Made by a program: the position numbers and the translations under genes. The notes below the pieces were generated by a model that was given only the letters and a program-made list of their open reading frames with translations, made no database searches and had not been told where the DNA came from. DNA of 13,912 nt from Amoeboradix gromovi (taxonomy: Eukaryota > Sanchytriomycota > Sanchytriomycetes > Sanchytriales > Sanchytriaceae). Positions 7,078-13,912 of the stretch are shown here, piece after piece; the first letter of the stretch is position 1; every line of letters starts with the position of its first letter. Location of the stretch: NCBI GenBank assembly GCA_018985225.1, contig JADGIF010000222.1, positions 1 through 13,912 of the forward strand, written 5' to 3'.

Positions 7078-10000
7078 GCGCTTAATATAGTTTTTTACTT
7101 TTTCTAAAATTTTCAAGGCCTATTCGCTTGAAACTTTAATGAGACGTGTTCAGTAACGAATAAATGAGTTGCGCCTCGACAAAATGTTGGCAATTAGAGT
7201 GTGACTAGCTATAAAAACTGGTGTTTTAGCATTGGAATGTATACTCCATTGAGTTGCTCCAAATTAAAAGCCCTGATTTGTAAGAATATCAAGAGTTTCC
7301 CATAGATACTGGCGAAGACTTACAATTGATGATAAGAAAAAGTATGGGGTTTTTATGCCATTGGAAATGTCTGCAAAAAGAATCGTTGCTGCAACAGGAA
7401 GTCGCCTAATCGCGAAAATGCTTTATGCAGTCGAAATCGATATCTGTAAGAAATTGAAACGTACAACCATGTTTTTTTAGTTATTTTATCAAACACACGT
7501 TAAGCATTTCCAAGCAGCTCATCATACGCCATATTTTCATAATGAATAATTATTTAAGGGATGTAGTTACTAACAAAAGGCTATTAACGCTTGTTTCTCT
7601 ATCTATAACCCACGTAAGAGTAGCATAAGAGATTAGAAAAGCATGAATGCATCGCTAGTTTCCAGGGTAGCTAAATAGGCTCCAATGTGCTTTGTTTTCA
7701 TTTAGCAGATAACATTTTTGGTAGCGTATGATCCAATCTAAGCAAGGATAGAAGTCCAGATATATTGATCTCGAATGCATCTTGATACGAGCCTGAACTA
7801 CACCAGGGAGCTCTTTAATTGATAGTGAATGCTACTATATTTCTTAAATTAAATATGGCGGTTTAAATTGCTTCAAGGACTTCTTTTCCAGATTCCGATG
7901 CTAAGTAGTGCATTTCAAACTGGATTTGTTATCTTTTGGCATCAAATTTCATCTTAATACCTAAATCTCTGAGAACCTTCGTTTAAAGTTCTAGTTTTCT
8001 TGAAATTCAAGAATTTCTAAAGAGAAACAAACATTTTTAGTCGATCACTTACAGTGGAAGCTCATGCTTCTATCTTGAGGTGGATTGAATCGACTTCTAG
8101 TAACTTCAATATTTCTGGGTCTAAAGAGGCTCCCGAAAAAAGCGCTAGTCTGTCGTACAATAGCCTATTTTGTTTGTTGGACGAGATTCTAGCAGATCAA
8201 ACGATCCTCTTTGAGTAAGATGCGGAATATCGAGTGATTCTTGAACTTTTCGCAAGTTATGGGTAAATCTCTTTCCTGGCCTCGAGAGACCACATATTGT
8301 ATCATTCTAGGACCAGTTTCTGAGTATATGACAGTATTCTCTGCATCTTCTCGTAATTTATTTATACTTGAAATATTCCGGATAAGGTTCTGAGCCATTT
8401 TAAATTGATGAAAGAAACAATAGCAAGTTTGTCACAGTTGCGAGTCTACAAATAGCGGATGTTGAAGCAATGTAGATCCTGCAATCACAATTAACGGTTT
8501 ACTGAAATAAAACCAATCGCTGCATTTCTCGTAAAAATTCTTTAATAGAGAAATATTAAGGAATTAATGAAGCGCTGTTTGTAGCAAAACACGAAACAGC
8601 TACCAAAGATAAGGACAATTTGAAATAATTCGGAGATGAAATTTCATGTTTTGCCTTGTCCATGTCCACGTGTTTCCTGAAATTCACTAACCATATCAAA
8701 GCATTTTCTTTATCTTTGAAGTCAACAACCCAAGTATAACTGCAAATCAGTACGATGCTGACTCTTTTATTGAACCGCTATGACGAGTTTTGTAAGAACA
8801 CATTGACTCGGGCGTCAAGATTTGGAATAATTAAATTATTTTTATTTAATTACTTACTTCTGTAAGTTTAAACTAAACACGATCAAAATTGGTTGCTAAA
8901 CCCGTGAAGGTCGCGAATGCACTTTTTTAATGTGCATGCTAAGGTGTGGGATCGTCATGAACACACTCGCGCATATGGTGCAATGGAAAACAGGTCTTGT
9001 TTGCGAGTACTTGGTTTTCAACATCATAGTTTTCTTGTTTTGTTTTCGGGGGGCGATTGAATCTGGTTGTTTACGATGGGCATAAAATAGAGATGCATTT
9101 TCAAAAATTATTGGATTGAAAATCGATTCACTGTGTTTAAATGAGCGTGTCTAAAATATTAAAGCTTCATTTTTGTAATTAAATTAGCTTAAAATTTAGA
9201 ATTGGAATCCTTATGGTGCTGAAACTTGTGTTCCGCCTTATTTCCTAGATTGAAACCACATTATCATGACGAATTCCGGACATTATGCGCACTGCTTTAA
9301 CTTCTGTTGCTCAAATTAATAACTGCGGAAAGCTTAATCTACAGTTTGTTACTGTAACGCTCCTCATTTATAGTTTGGAACTGAATGTATCAAATTGGAC
9401 GACATTTATTCGCTTAACTAATAAACACTTCGTGTTTCCACACTATTTGAAATAACGAAATCGTAGAAACAAAAATCGATAAGGCAACAAGACATAAAAG
9501 CATAATTCTGAAGAAAATATTTTTCTCCGCCATTCCACAAATGTGCTGCTGCCTTATAAAGGAGAAAGTTATGTTGGTTCAAACTCGTTTCGAAACTTTT
9601 GAACGAAATTAAGATATGATTTGAAGTAGCATTTTTTAGGTTGTACGGCAAATGTTATTTCAAATCTAGAAATGCCGGGATTGTTCCGAGTTTTCGATCT
9701 TACCATATTTTGGTAGGGACTTTCAGGATCTCGAGGAGATCAAATGAGAAAGTTAGCTACAAACCAAACGGAAAAGGATAACAGAGGTAACACCTACCTT
9801 AAAATATGCTAAGCACTACAACGGATTCGAACATGAATATTATGAGAATGTTTCAATTAGTCTTAGGTGGTCACAGGGTATACTCAACTGTAAAAGAATC
9901 AGAAACATCGCAACCCAAATCCGCAAGCTATCGAATATCTGAGAAACTGTTAATGTCGAAGTTGGCAGAGTAGTAGCGATAGTATAGCTGTTTGCCTAAT

Positions 10001-10290
10001 CTTCTGGTGGTAAACTATAAGGGTACTTCTGAATAAATGGTTAATCTAATTTAAGATGAATCTCCCATTAACAGATACGAATTTTGGCTGTTTTAATAGT
10101 TCATCTTGAAATTAAGATTGATTTCTAAATCTGATTGCTCTATTATTAGAAAGTGATCATGCCACTGTTGCCAATATCAGTTTACCGTATGCTATTGCGG
10201 AAATTTAGTATTTTATCAATTTGTTGAATAAATTAATTTCATATCAAATATAATTTTAGAGCCAGAATTAACTGGAGATAGGAGGCAGAA
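7078..10290. other. 3.2-kb gene desert
   Basis: No recognisable protein or RNA gene. Base composition by eye (for example about 40% G+C at 7621-7680) is no lower than in the genes, unlike simple AT-rich spacer. Many frames of 40-70 codons exist on both strands, about the number expected by chance at this composition. The best formed is ATG 8398 to 8189 (-), 69 codons with a good start context (AAAATGGC) but no known domain. Two intron-like segments occur: 8052-8017 (-; GTAAGT, CTAA, TTTCTCTTTAG, 36 nt) and 7446-7480 (+; GTAAGA ... TTTTTTTAG, 35 nt). A spliced or decayed gene is possible, but I could not assemble one. The right end must include the RRM gene promoter. Confidence 0.45.
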
Positions 10291-10965
10291 ATGTTTAATC
10301 TCAAGCCTCCACCTAAATCACTGTTCACGAACGCATCAAAGATTCCGCCGTGTCCGCCAATATTTACCAAAAAAGGACCCATAATGATACAGGGCTGCTC
10401 TGTACCAAATCATACATTGTATATTCGAAATTTGCCAGAGAAGTTTGACGTTGGTGATTTGCAATCTCTATTCTCTAATTATGGAAACATACTGAAAATA
10501 TACAAAAGGAAAGGATTGAAATACAAACAACAGGCTTTTATAATATTTGAGGAAATTGAAGACGCCGAGATTGCAATAAGAGCATTACAAGGTTTCCCAC
10601 TGGGAAACCTTCCAATGGTTGTTCAATTTGCCAATAATAAGAGCAAACTGATTGCCGACAGATATGGCATAGAATGGACAAGAGGAACGAAGGTGGACAC
10701 GATCAAGACAAAACTGGATATTGAGATCGAAGAAGTCATACCGCCAAACTGTATCCTCTTTATGCCAAGCGTAAAGAATACTCATCAGGAACTTGAAACG
10801 GTGTTTTCTGGATTCGCTGGCTTTGAAAAGGTTCGTTACATTGCTGTAAAGCAAGTTGCGTTTATTGATTTTGACACTATACAGCGGGCAACTATTGCTA
10901 GAAGCAATGTAAACAACAAAGAGTACTTTGGACAAGTTTTTAAAGTGAATTACGCAAGACGCTAA
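10291..10965 (+). CDS. U1A/U2B''-type snRNP protein, two RRM domains
   Basis: A 224-residue RNA-binding protein of the U1A/U2B''/SNF family, which binds stem-loops of U1 or U2 snRNA in the spliceosome. RRM1: NHTLYIRNLPEK (40-51; RNP2 with Tyr44 at the position of U1A Tyr13), RNP1 KQQAFIIF (79-86; Gln81 and Phe83 match U1A Gln54 and Phe56) and LQGFPLGNLPMVVQFA (99-114). A 36-residue charged linker leads to RRM2, PPNCILFMPSV (151-161) through AFIDFD to YARR at the C-terminus. The usual RG before QAF is KQ here. Length is like human U2B''. Odd point: 38 Pro/Lys-rich residues precede RRM1, where the family has under ten. Met32 (10384) would give the normal length and may be the true start; ATG 10291 has a good context (CAGAAATGT). 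U1A versus U2B'' cannot be decided from motifs alone. Confidence 0.88.
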   Translation: MFNLKPPPKSLFTNASKIPPCPPIFTKKGPIMIQGCSVPNHTLYIRNLPEKFDVGDLQSLFSNYGNILKIYKRKGLKYKQQAFIIFEEIEDAEIAIRALQGFPLGNLPMVVQFANNKSKLIADRYGIEWTRGTKVDTIKTKLDIEIEEVIPPNCILFMPSVKNTHQELETVFSGFAGFEKVRYIAVKQVAFIDFDTIQRATIARSNVNNKEYFGQVFKVNYARR

Positions 10966-10981
10966 TTTGGCAACTCTCTTA

Positions 10982-10987
10982 AATAAA
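10982..10987 (+). terminator. poly(A) signal of the RRM gene
   Basis: AATAAA 17 bp after the TAA stop, followed by an A-rich and then T-rich stretch. Typical eukaryotic 3' end signal; cleavage site not determined. Confidence 0.5.
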
Positions 10988-11175
10988 CAAAAAATCTTTG
11001 TTGATTTATTATAATAAACAGCAGTAAATGCTTGACAGCTAAATTTGTTTTGTTTACTACTGCCATCCACGACATCATCTCACTTAGCTTATCATTTGAA
11101 TCCTCAATAGCTTATTGGTATAAGCTTTATAGCATTGTGGACTCCTTTTAAGCACCGTGATAGCGTGACATAAGA

Positions 11176-12075
11176 ATGCTGAATTTCTTTCAAAAAATCT
11201 TGTTTCGCAAAATGGCATCAATTCAAAAGTTATTATTAAACTGGAATTGGAATTTATGTGCAGAGGAAAATAACACTCTAATATTCTTATGCCTCACAGT
11301 TACATTAACTACTCAATGCTTTAGTGTTTATGAATATTTTTACCAGCAAGAAAGAAGGCTGTTTAAAAACAAGCTCACCTATGCAGCAGTTCAGGGATGT
11401 ATTTTTATGTTAAGTATTGTAAATATGCTGGTGCTTGGATCTACTGACAGCTATCTGTTCAATCTCTCCAATGCTTTGTCTTTCTTATTTTTGATCTGGG
11501 CTAATTTCTGTATCTACTACGCATTTGCTCACTTGTTAGCTGTAGAGCCAAAATTTCAGTCTCTGCGTAAAACAGGCTTGATTATCTTGGGATTTTTGCT
11601 ACTTTTAAATACTGTACTGGTTGTAATCCTGGCAGTAATGCCAAGTGATCGCATTCAAAGAACCGAGGTATCTCTTCTATTTTTTCTTTATTTTTTCTTC
11701 GCATTTTACTGCAGTTACTTCCCATTCAAACAAATTAGAGCCTCCAAAGGAAATGAGGAGGCAGCCTTAGTATCAGCGGGTGTTTACTATCTGTCAATTG
11801 TAATTATATACAATATCATTGCAGTGGTACTAGTTGGAATGTCTAAAATAGATGGACCAATTTGCGAAACCGCAGTATATATGAGGCTCATGTCACCAGT
11901 TACCGCATACTTTGTCTATATTTGCCAGCATCCAGTGCCAACGTTTTTCAGATGGGCTATGCTGAAAAGTAAAGAAATTACCGACAAGAAGTCAGTATCA
12001 AGAAGAAAAACGGAAACATTCAGTGCCACAAGAAGAAACAGCCAAATCCGCTCTTCTCCGCTGATGAATCAATAA
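11176..12075 (+). CDS. orphan seven-transmembrane protein
   Basis: A 299-residue protein I do not recognise. Seven hydrophobic helices are visible at about 35-56, 67-88, 97-118, 133-154, 164-184, 198-220 and 230-250. A short N-terminus of about 34 residues precedes them, and the loops are short, as in a GPCR or microbial-rhodopsin-like layout. There is no Lys in helix 7 for retinal, and no DRY or NPxxY motif. A conserved-looking RLMSPVTAYF (237-246) and HPVP (252-255) mark the last helix and its exit. The C-tail (about 260-299) is rich in Ser, Arg and Lys with several RRxS/T-like sites (RRKTE, RRNS), fitting kinase regulation of a receptor. It starts 210 bp after the RRM stop and its TAA overlaps an AATAAA. 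A sensory or signalling receptor is plausible but unproven; PQ-loop, TMEM145/GPR180-like or transporter folds are alternatives. Confidence 0.8.
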   Translation: MLNFFQKILFRKMASIQKLLLNWNWNLCAEENNTLIFLCLTVTLTTQCFSVYEYFYQQERRLFKNKLTYAAVQGCIFMLSIVNMLVLGSTDSYLFNLSNALSFLFLIWANFCIYYAFAHLLAVEPKFQSLRKTGLIILGFLLLLNTVLVVILAVMPSDRIQRTEVSLLFFLYFFFAFYCSYFPFKQIRASKGNEEAALVSAGVYYLSIVIIYNIIAVVLVGMSKIDGPICETAVYMRLMSPVTAYFVYICQHPVPTFFRWAMLKSKEITDKKSVSRRKTETFSATRRNSQIRSSPLMNQ

Positions 12076-12086
12076 ATATGTTTATT
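12071..12086. terminator. bidirectional poly(A) signal
   Basis: AATAAA (12071-12076, +) overlaps the stop of the 7TM gene, and TTTATT (12081-12086), which is AATAAA on the minus strand, lies one base beyond the stop of the small membrane protein gene. Together they form the near-palindrome AATAAATATGTTTATT. Cleavage 10-30 bases downstream would place each 3' end inside the other coding region. Confidence 0.55.
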
Positions 12087-12087
12087 T

Positions 12088-12240
12088 TCAATGTTGTTTT
12101 GTTTTATGTTTTGGTATTCTATAGCTCTCATTTGTTAGTCCTTTCTTTTTTGTTTTCTTAATTGAAGAAATGGCTAGTCGTCCGAATGCAGCGAATAGAA
12201 CTACGCAGGTAACTGCATAAATCACCAAATTTGAAATCAT
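12088..12240 (-). CDS. 50-residue single-helix membrane protein
   Basis: A small gene I do not recognise. It encodes MISNLVIYAVTCVVLFAAFG (one clean hydrophobic helix, about 4-20), then RLAISSIKKTKKKG and a basic, polar tail ending in KHKTKQH. By the positive-inside rule the N-terminus should face the lumen, or the outside of the organelle, with the tail in the cytosol. An in-frame TAA lies two codons upstream of ATG 12240, so the start is fixed unless there is a 5' exon. It converges on the 7TM gene with 12 bp between stops, and AATAAA sits one base after its TGA. It diverges from the orphan gene at 12350 with a 109-bp shared promoter gap. Reasons to believe it: coherent protein design, fitting spacing and a poly(A) signal. 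Chance frames of 50 codons are not rare here, so proof is needed. Confidence 0.5.
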   Translation of the reverse strand: MISNLVIYAVTCVVLFAAFGRLAISSIKKTKKKGLTNESYRIPKHKTKQH

Positions 12241-12349
12241 CTGTTACAAATGTCGACGGTTTGAAGGCCACGACCACTATTTATTCTGAGTACACGCTCT
12301 GATTAATGATCTGCTTTTACTTCTTTTAATCATCTCTACTTTTGACATT

Positions 12350-13072
12350 ATGAAACAACCTAAACCCAAAATTAAAGTTGACCAAGACAGGAACTTCTAC
12401 AAAAGACAAGAAAATAAATTTGACAAGCTCGGTCTCAATTATTTGTCGGTATTTCATGACATGACGTCTACTAAAGCACCATCCTACGATCCAGATTTAA
12501 TGGAAAGATTTTTAGTGAAAATGCACCAGCATTTTGAAAATTTCAGTGACAAAAATGCAAGACACTTCTCAAAATTTCAACGCAAGACCCTGCTTTACTC
12601 TAGAACTGGGAAAACCATAAAAGACAAAAAACTAGTTGGTGAATATAACCTCTTTACCTACAATAATGTAAACCCTATAAAATTTGGAGAATTGATATCG
12701 GACAAAGAACTCAAGCTGGAATTAGACAAACCAATAAACCTTTATAAGATATTGGAGAGCGAATTTGATGTTTACTTGTTGGTTCCTGAAAAGTCCAATC
12801 CTGTAAATGATGTTTCTAATTACTATAACTCCGCTCTTTCTGATACTAAGGGCATGATATTAAGAGATACTGTAAGTGAAAAGTTTCCTAAAGCTTTTGC
12901 TGTTCCTGCAGAGTTTGTGATATATTCAGGTGAAATTAGGCTTCCTTTGCAAAACGCGTTGTTTTTGTTTGTTGCGGATATGTTCCAGTTTGATTTCAAC
13001 CCCAACTCAAGTACTTTCGAAGTGCAGTGCAGGAAACCTGTCCCTTTATTGCCCTTAGAAAACAATGTTTAA
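12350..13072 (+). CDS. orphan soluble protein, 240 residues
   Basis: I do not recognise a family. The N-terminal third is basic and helical (Lys/Arg/Gln-rich, 1-35; a charged segment around 50-90 with many Lys, His and Phe). The centre (90-140) is polar with alternating hydrophobic positions. The C-terminal part (about 170-240, KAFAVPAEFVIYSGEIRLPL through LFLFVADMFQFDF) looks like a compact beta-rich or mixed domain ending in a Pro/Leu-rich tail. There is no signal peptide, transmembrane helix, Cys cluster or nucleotide-binding motif. The ATG at 12350 is the first usable start, 109 bp from the divergent 50-residue gene. AATAAA follows ten bases after the TAA. Its length and the surrounding gene order support a real gene; function unknown. 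Confidence 0.75.
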   Translation: MKQPKPKIKVDQDRNFYKRQENKFDKLGLNYLSVFHDMTSTKAPSYDPDLMERFLVKMHQHFENFSDKNARHFSKFQRKTLLYSRTGKTIKDKKLVGEYNLFTYNNVNPIKFGELISDKELKLELDKPINLYKILESEFDVYLLVPEKSNPVNDVSNYYNSALSDTKGMILRDTVSEKFPKAFAVPAEFVIYSGEIRLPLQNALFLFVADMFQFDFNPNSSTFEVQCRKPVPLLPLENNV

Positions 13073-13081
13073 ATTAAGCTC

Positions 13082-13087
13082 AATAAA
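13082..13087 (+). terminator. poly(A) signal of the 12350 gene
   Basis: AATAAA beginning 10 bases after the TAA stop at 13070-13072. Confidence 0.5.
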
Positions 13088-13175
13088 TACATATAATTCA
13101 GATAACGATTTAAGTTCATGGGATTGTAAGATTATGAAAATGTCAGTTTTATTTAGAATATTAACTCAAATTACT

Positions 13176-13181
13176 TTTATT
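13176..13181 (-). terminator. poly(A) signal of the zinc-finger gene
   Basis: TTTATT on the plus strand, AATAAA on the coding strand, 18 bases after the TAA. Confidence 0.45.
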
Positions 13182-13199
13182 TTCTGATTCTTGTAGATT

Positions 13200-13322
13200 T
13201 TATCTCTTTTGTATATAATCCAACTTCTCAAGTGCTTTTTCAGAGTGTACATTGTGATGATATTTAAGCAAATACGGCGAGGACAACTTCTTGCTGCAAG
13301 CTGTACATGTATATTCTGGCAT
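13200..13322 (-). CDS. 40-residue single C2H2 zinc-finger protein
   Basis: The product begins MPEYTCTACSKKLSSPYLLK and continues to a basic C-terminus YIQKR. C6-x2-C9-x12-H22-x3-H26 is an exact classical zinc-finger spacing. Tyr4 is at the position before the first Cys, Leu13 takes the usual Phe position and Leu19 the conserved Leu, so the fold-defining pattern is complete. A short Lys/Glu helix follows (28-40). The first in-frame ATG is 13322 and a stop lies nine codons upstream, so the protein is a lone finger unless an upstream exon exists. AATAAA on the minus strand (13181-13176) is 18 bases past the TAA. It converges with the orphan gene at 12350-13072 with 127 bp between stops. Lone fingers may bind protein, RNA or DNA; role unknown. 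A full motif of this kind is very unlikely in a random short frame. Confidence 0.7.
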   Translation of the reverse strand: MPEYTCTACSKKLSSPYLLKYHHNVHSEKALEKLDYIQKR

Positions 13323-13912
13323 TTTAACTGCTAAAATAGTGACGACGGTTTAAAAGTGTAGTTTCAGTTGATTGTACTTGAGGCCGATCCTCAAGGATTT
13401 CAAATTATATATACCTTGATAAAAAATTACAAGAGACTTTTAATTGCATTTTATGTTAGTTTTAATTATTTTAAGCTAGAATTTCTGTCATTTACAATTT
13501 CAAATTGATAGTTTTAGTTTCAATTGGCTCACTGACAATTCTATTTGCCTAGCTAATGCAGTAAGTGAGATCGTTGGGATGTGTATCTCCTTGTTGCTGC
13601 ATGGTCTCTGTGCATTGCGAAACAACTGTTTGTACATGCGTATGTCCCAGGATTCACTTTCTTCAAAATGTCACATCTTGTAAGGGTTGGACTGGTAAAG
13701 TCTTCATTAACTAAAGTAATAACTTTCTCCTTTCTTTATACTTTTACTCCATTATTAGGCCAGTCACTTTGTGTAAACTGCATTCTATTTTGCTGGATGA
13801 TAGGGTTTTGGGACAATTGCAAAGGCAAAATAAAAACGGGACATCAAACATAAAAACTGGACTAACTTTCTGCAACAATTTGGAACATTATTTCAGCTTT
13901 ATTAATTTTATG
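13323..13912. other. right-end region without a supportable gene
   Basis: About 590 bp. The left end should hold the zinc-finger promoter (-). A 90-codon open frame at 13581-13853 (+) begins at a GTG, has its first ATG far inside, encodes a Cys/Phe/Leu-rich string and runs into repeat copy D; I do not call it. The rest is AT-rich without a visible RNA gene. Confidence 0.45.
13810..13866 (-). repeat. dispersed repeat, inverted copy D with a tandem half-copy
   Basis: On the minus strand 13866-13838 matches copy A at 26 of 29 bases. It is followed directly by a second, looser unit (13837-13810) that again runs GTTTTTAT ... TTTG ... TGTCCC. So D is a doublet of the same design, in opposite orientation to A and B. 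Confidence 0.65.

Noticed and set aside
5045-7310. Shared ATCAAGAGTTTC at about 5048 and 7288 with similar following bases
   Set aside because: Twelve exact bases between two places in 14 kb of AT-rich DNA are expected by chance.
8189-8398. 69-codon ATG frame on the minus strand with good start context
   Set aside because: No family or motif recognised. An overlapping frame in another register is almost as long, and several frames of this size are expected by chance in 3 kb.
8406-8510. TGATGA ... CTGA pair resembling C/D-box snoRNA boxes
   Set aside because: The C box lacks the leading purine, there is no terminal stem, and the distance is ordinary for chance in this composition.
9418-9651. 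77-codon frame on the minus strand
   Set aside because: Opens at TTG, with no ATG until deep inside; no features.
9815-9845. GTTCGAATCC on the minus strand resembling a T-loop
   Set aside because: The flanking bases do not pair as a T-stem and there is no cloverleaf.
9833-9973. 46-codon ATG frame on the plus strand (Ser/Lys/Glu-rich)
   Set aside because: Protein-like composition but no motif, no poly(A) signal close by and a chance-level length.
10585-11070. 161-codon frame on the minus strand
   Set aside because: Antisense to most of RRM1 through RRM2 of the U1A/U2B'' homologue; the product looks like reversed coding sequence.
13581-13853. 90-codon frame on the plus strand
   Set aside because: Begins at GTG, not ATG, and its end runs through the repeat copy D; the amino-acid content is Cys/Phe/Leu-rich and unstructured.

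Overview
The window looks like nuclear DNA of a small, flagellated, gene-dense eukaryote. It is AT-rich (roughly 35% G+C by eye). The recognisable genes are uninterrupted, almost all stops are TAA, and short AATAAA signals sit at or beside stop codons. The gene types are eukaryotic: a GPI-remodelling Per1/PGAP3 protein, a tau-tubulin-kinase-like CK1 kinase, a U1A/U2B''-type spliceosomal RRM protein, an RIIa-domain axonemal-type protein and a Mnn1/GT71-like Golgi glycosyltransferase. A GT71-like enzyme together with RIIa and TTBK-type proteins and a plant-type LRR surface protein fits an early-branching zoosporic relative of fungi (Rozella-like or chytrid-like). This placement is inference, and no rRNA or marker gene fixes it.

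Layout. 1-141: no gene; carries a copy (45-73) of a dispersed repeat. 142-1557 (-): GT71-like glycosyltransferase. 1558-2246: divergent intergenic region. 2247-4604: compact block of an LRR membrane protein (+), an RIIa protein (+) and Per1/PGAP3 (-), the last two ending tail-to-tail 12 bp apart. 4605-6030: gene-poor, with a cluster of degenerate copies of the same repeat around 5375-5821. 6031-7077 (-): TTBK-like kinase. 7078-10290: a 3.2-kb gene desert that is not visibly more AT-rich than the genes. 10291-13322: second compact block of the RRM protein (+), an orphan seven-helix membrane protein (+), a 50-residue one-helix membrane protein (-, again 12 bp tail-to-tail), an orphan soluble protein (+) and a 40-residue single C2H2 zinc finger (-). 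13323-13912: no supportable gene; an inverted copy of the repeat lies near the end.

There is no operon-like functional clustering. Two genes point to cilia or flagella (RIIa, TTBK-like). Three products work in or pass through the secretory pathway (GT71-like, Per1, LRR). The two small genes (50 and 40 codons) were found by reading the gaps and would be missed by a length cut-off. The best leads for something undescribed are the repeat family with ends of about 27 bp, the orphan 7TM protein, the two micro-genes, the GT71-like protein that has lost its second DxD aspartate, and the unexplained deserts.
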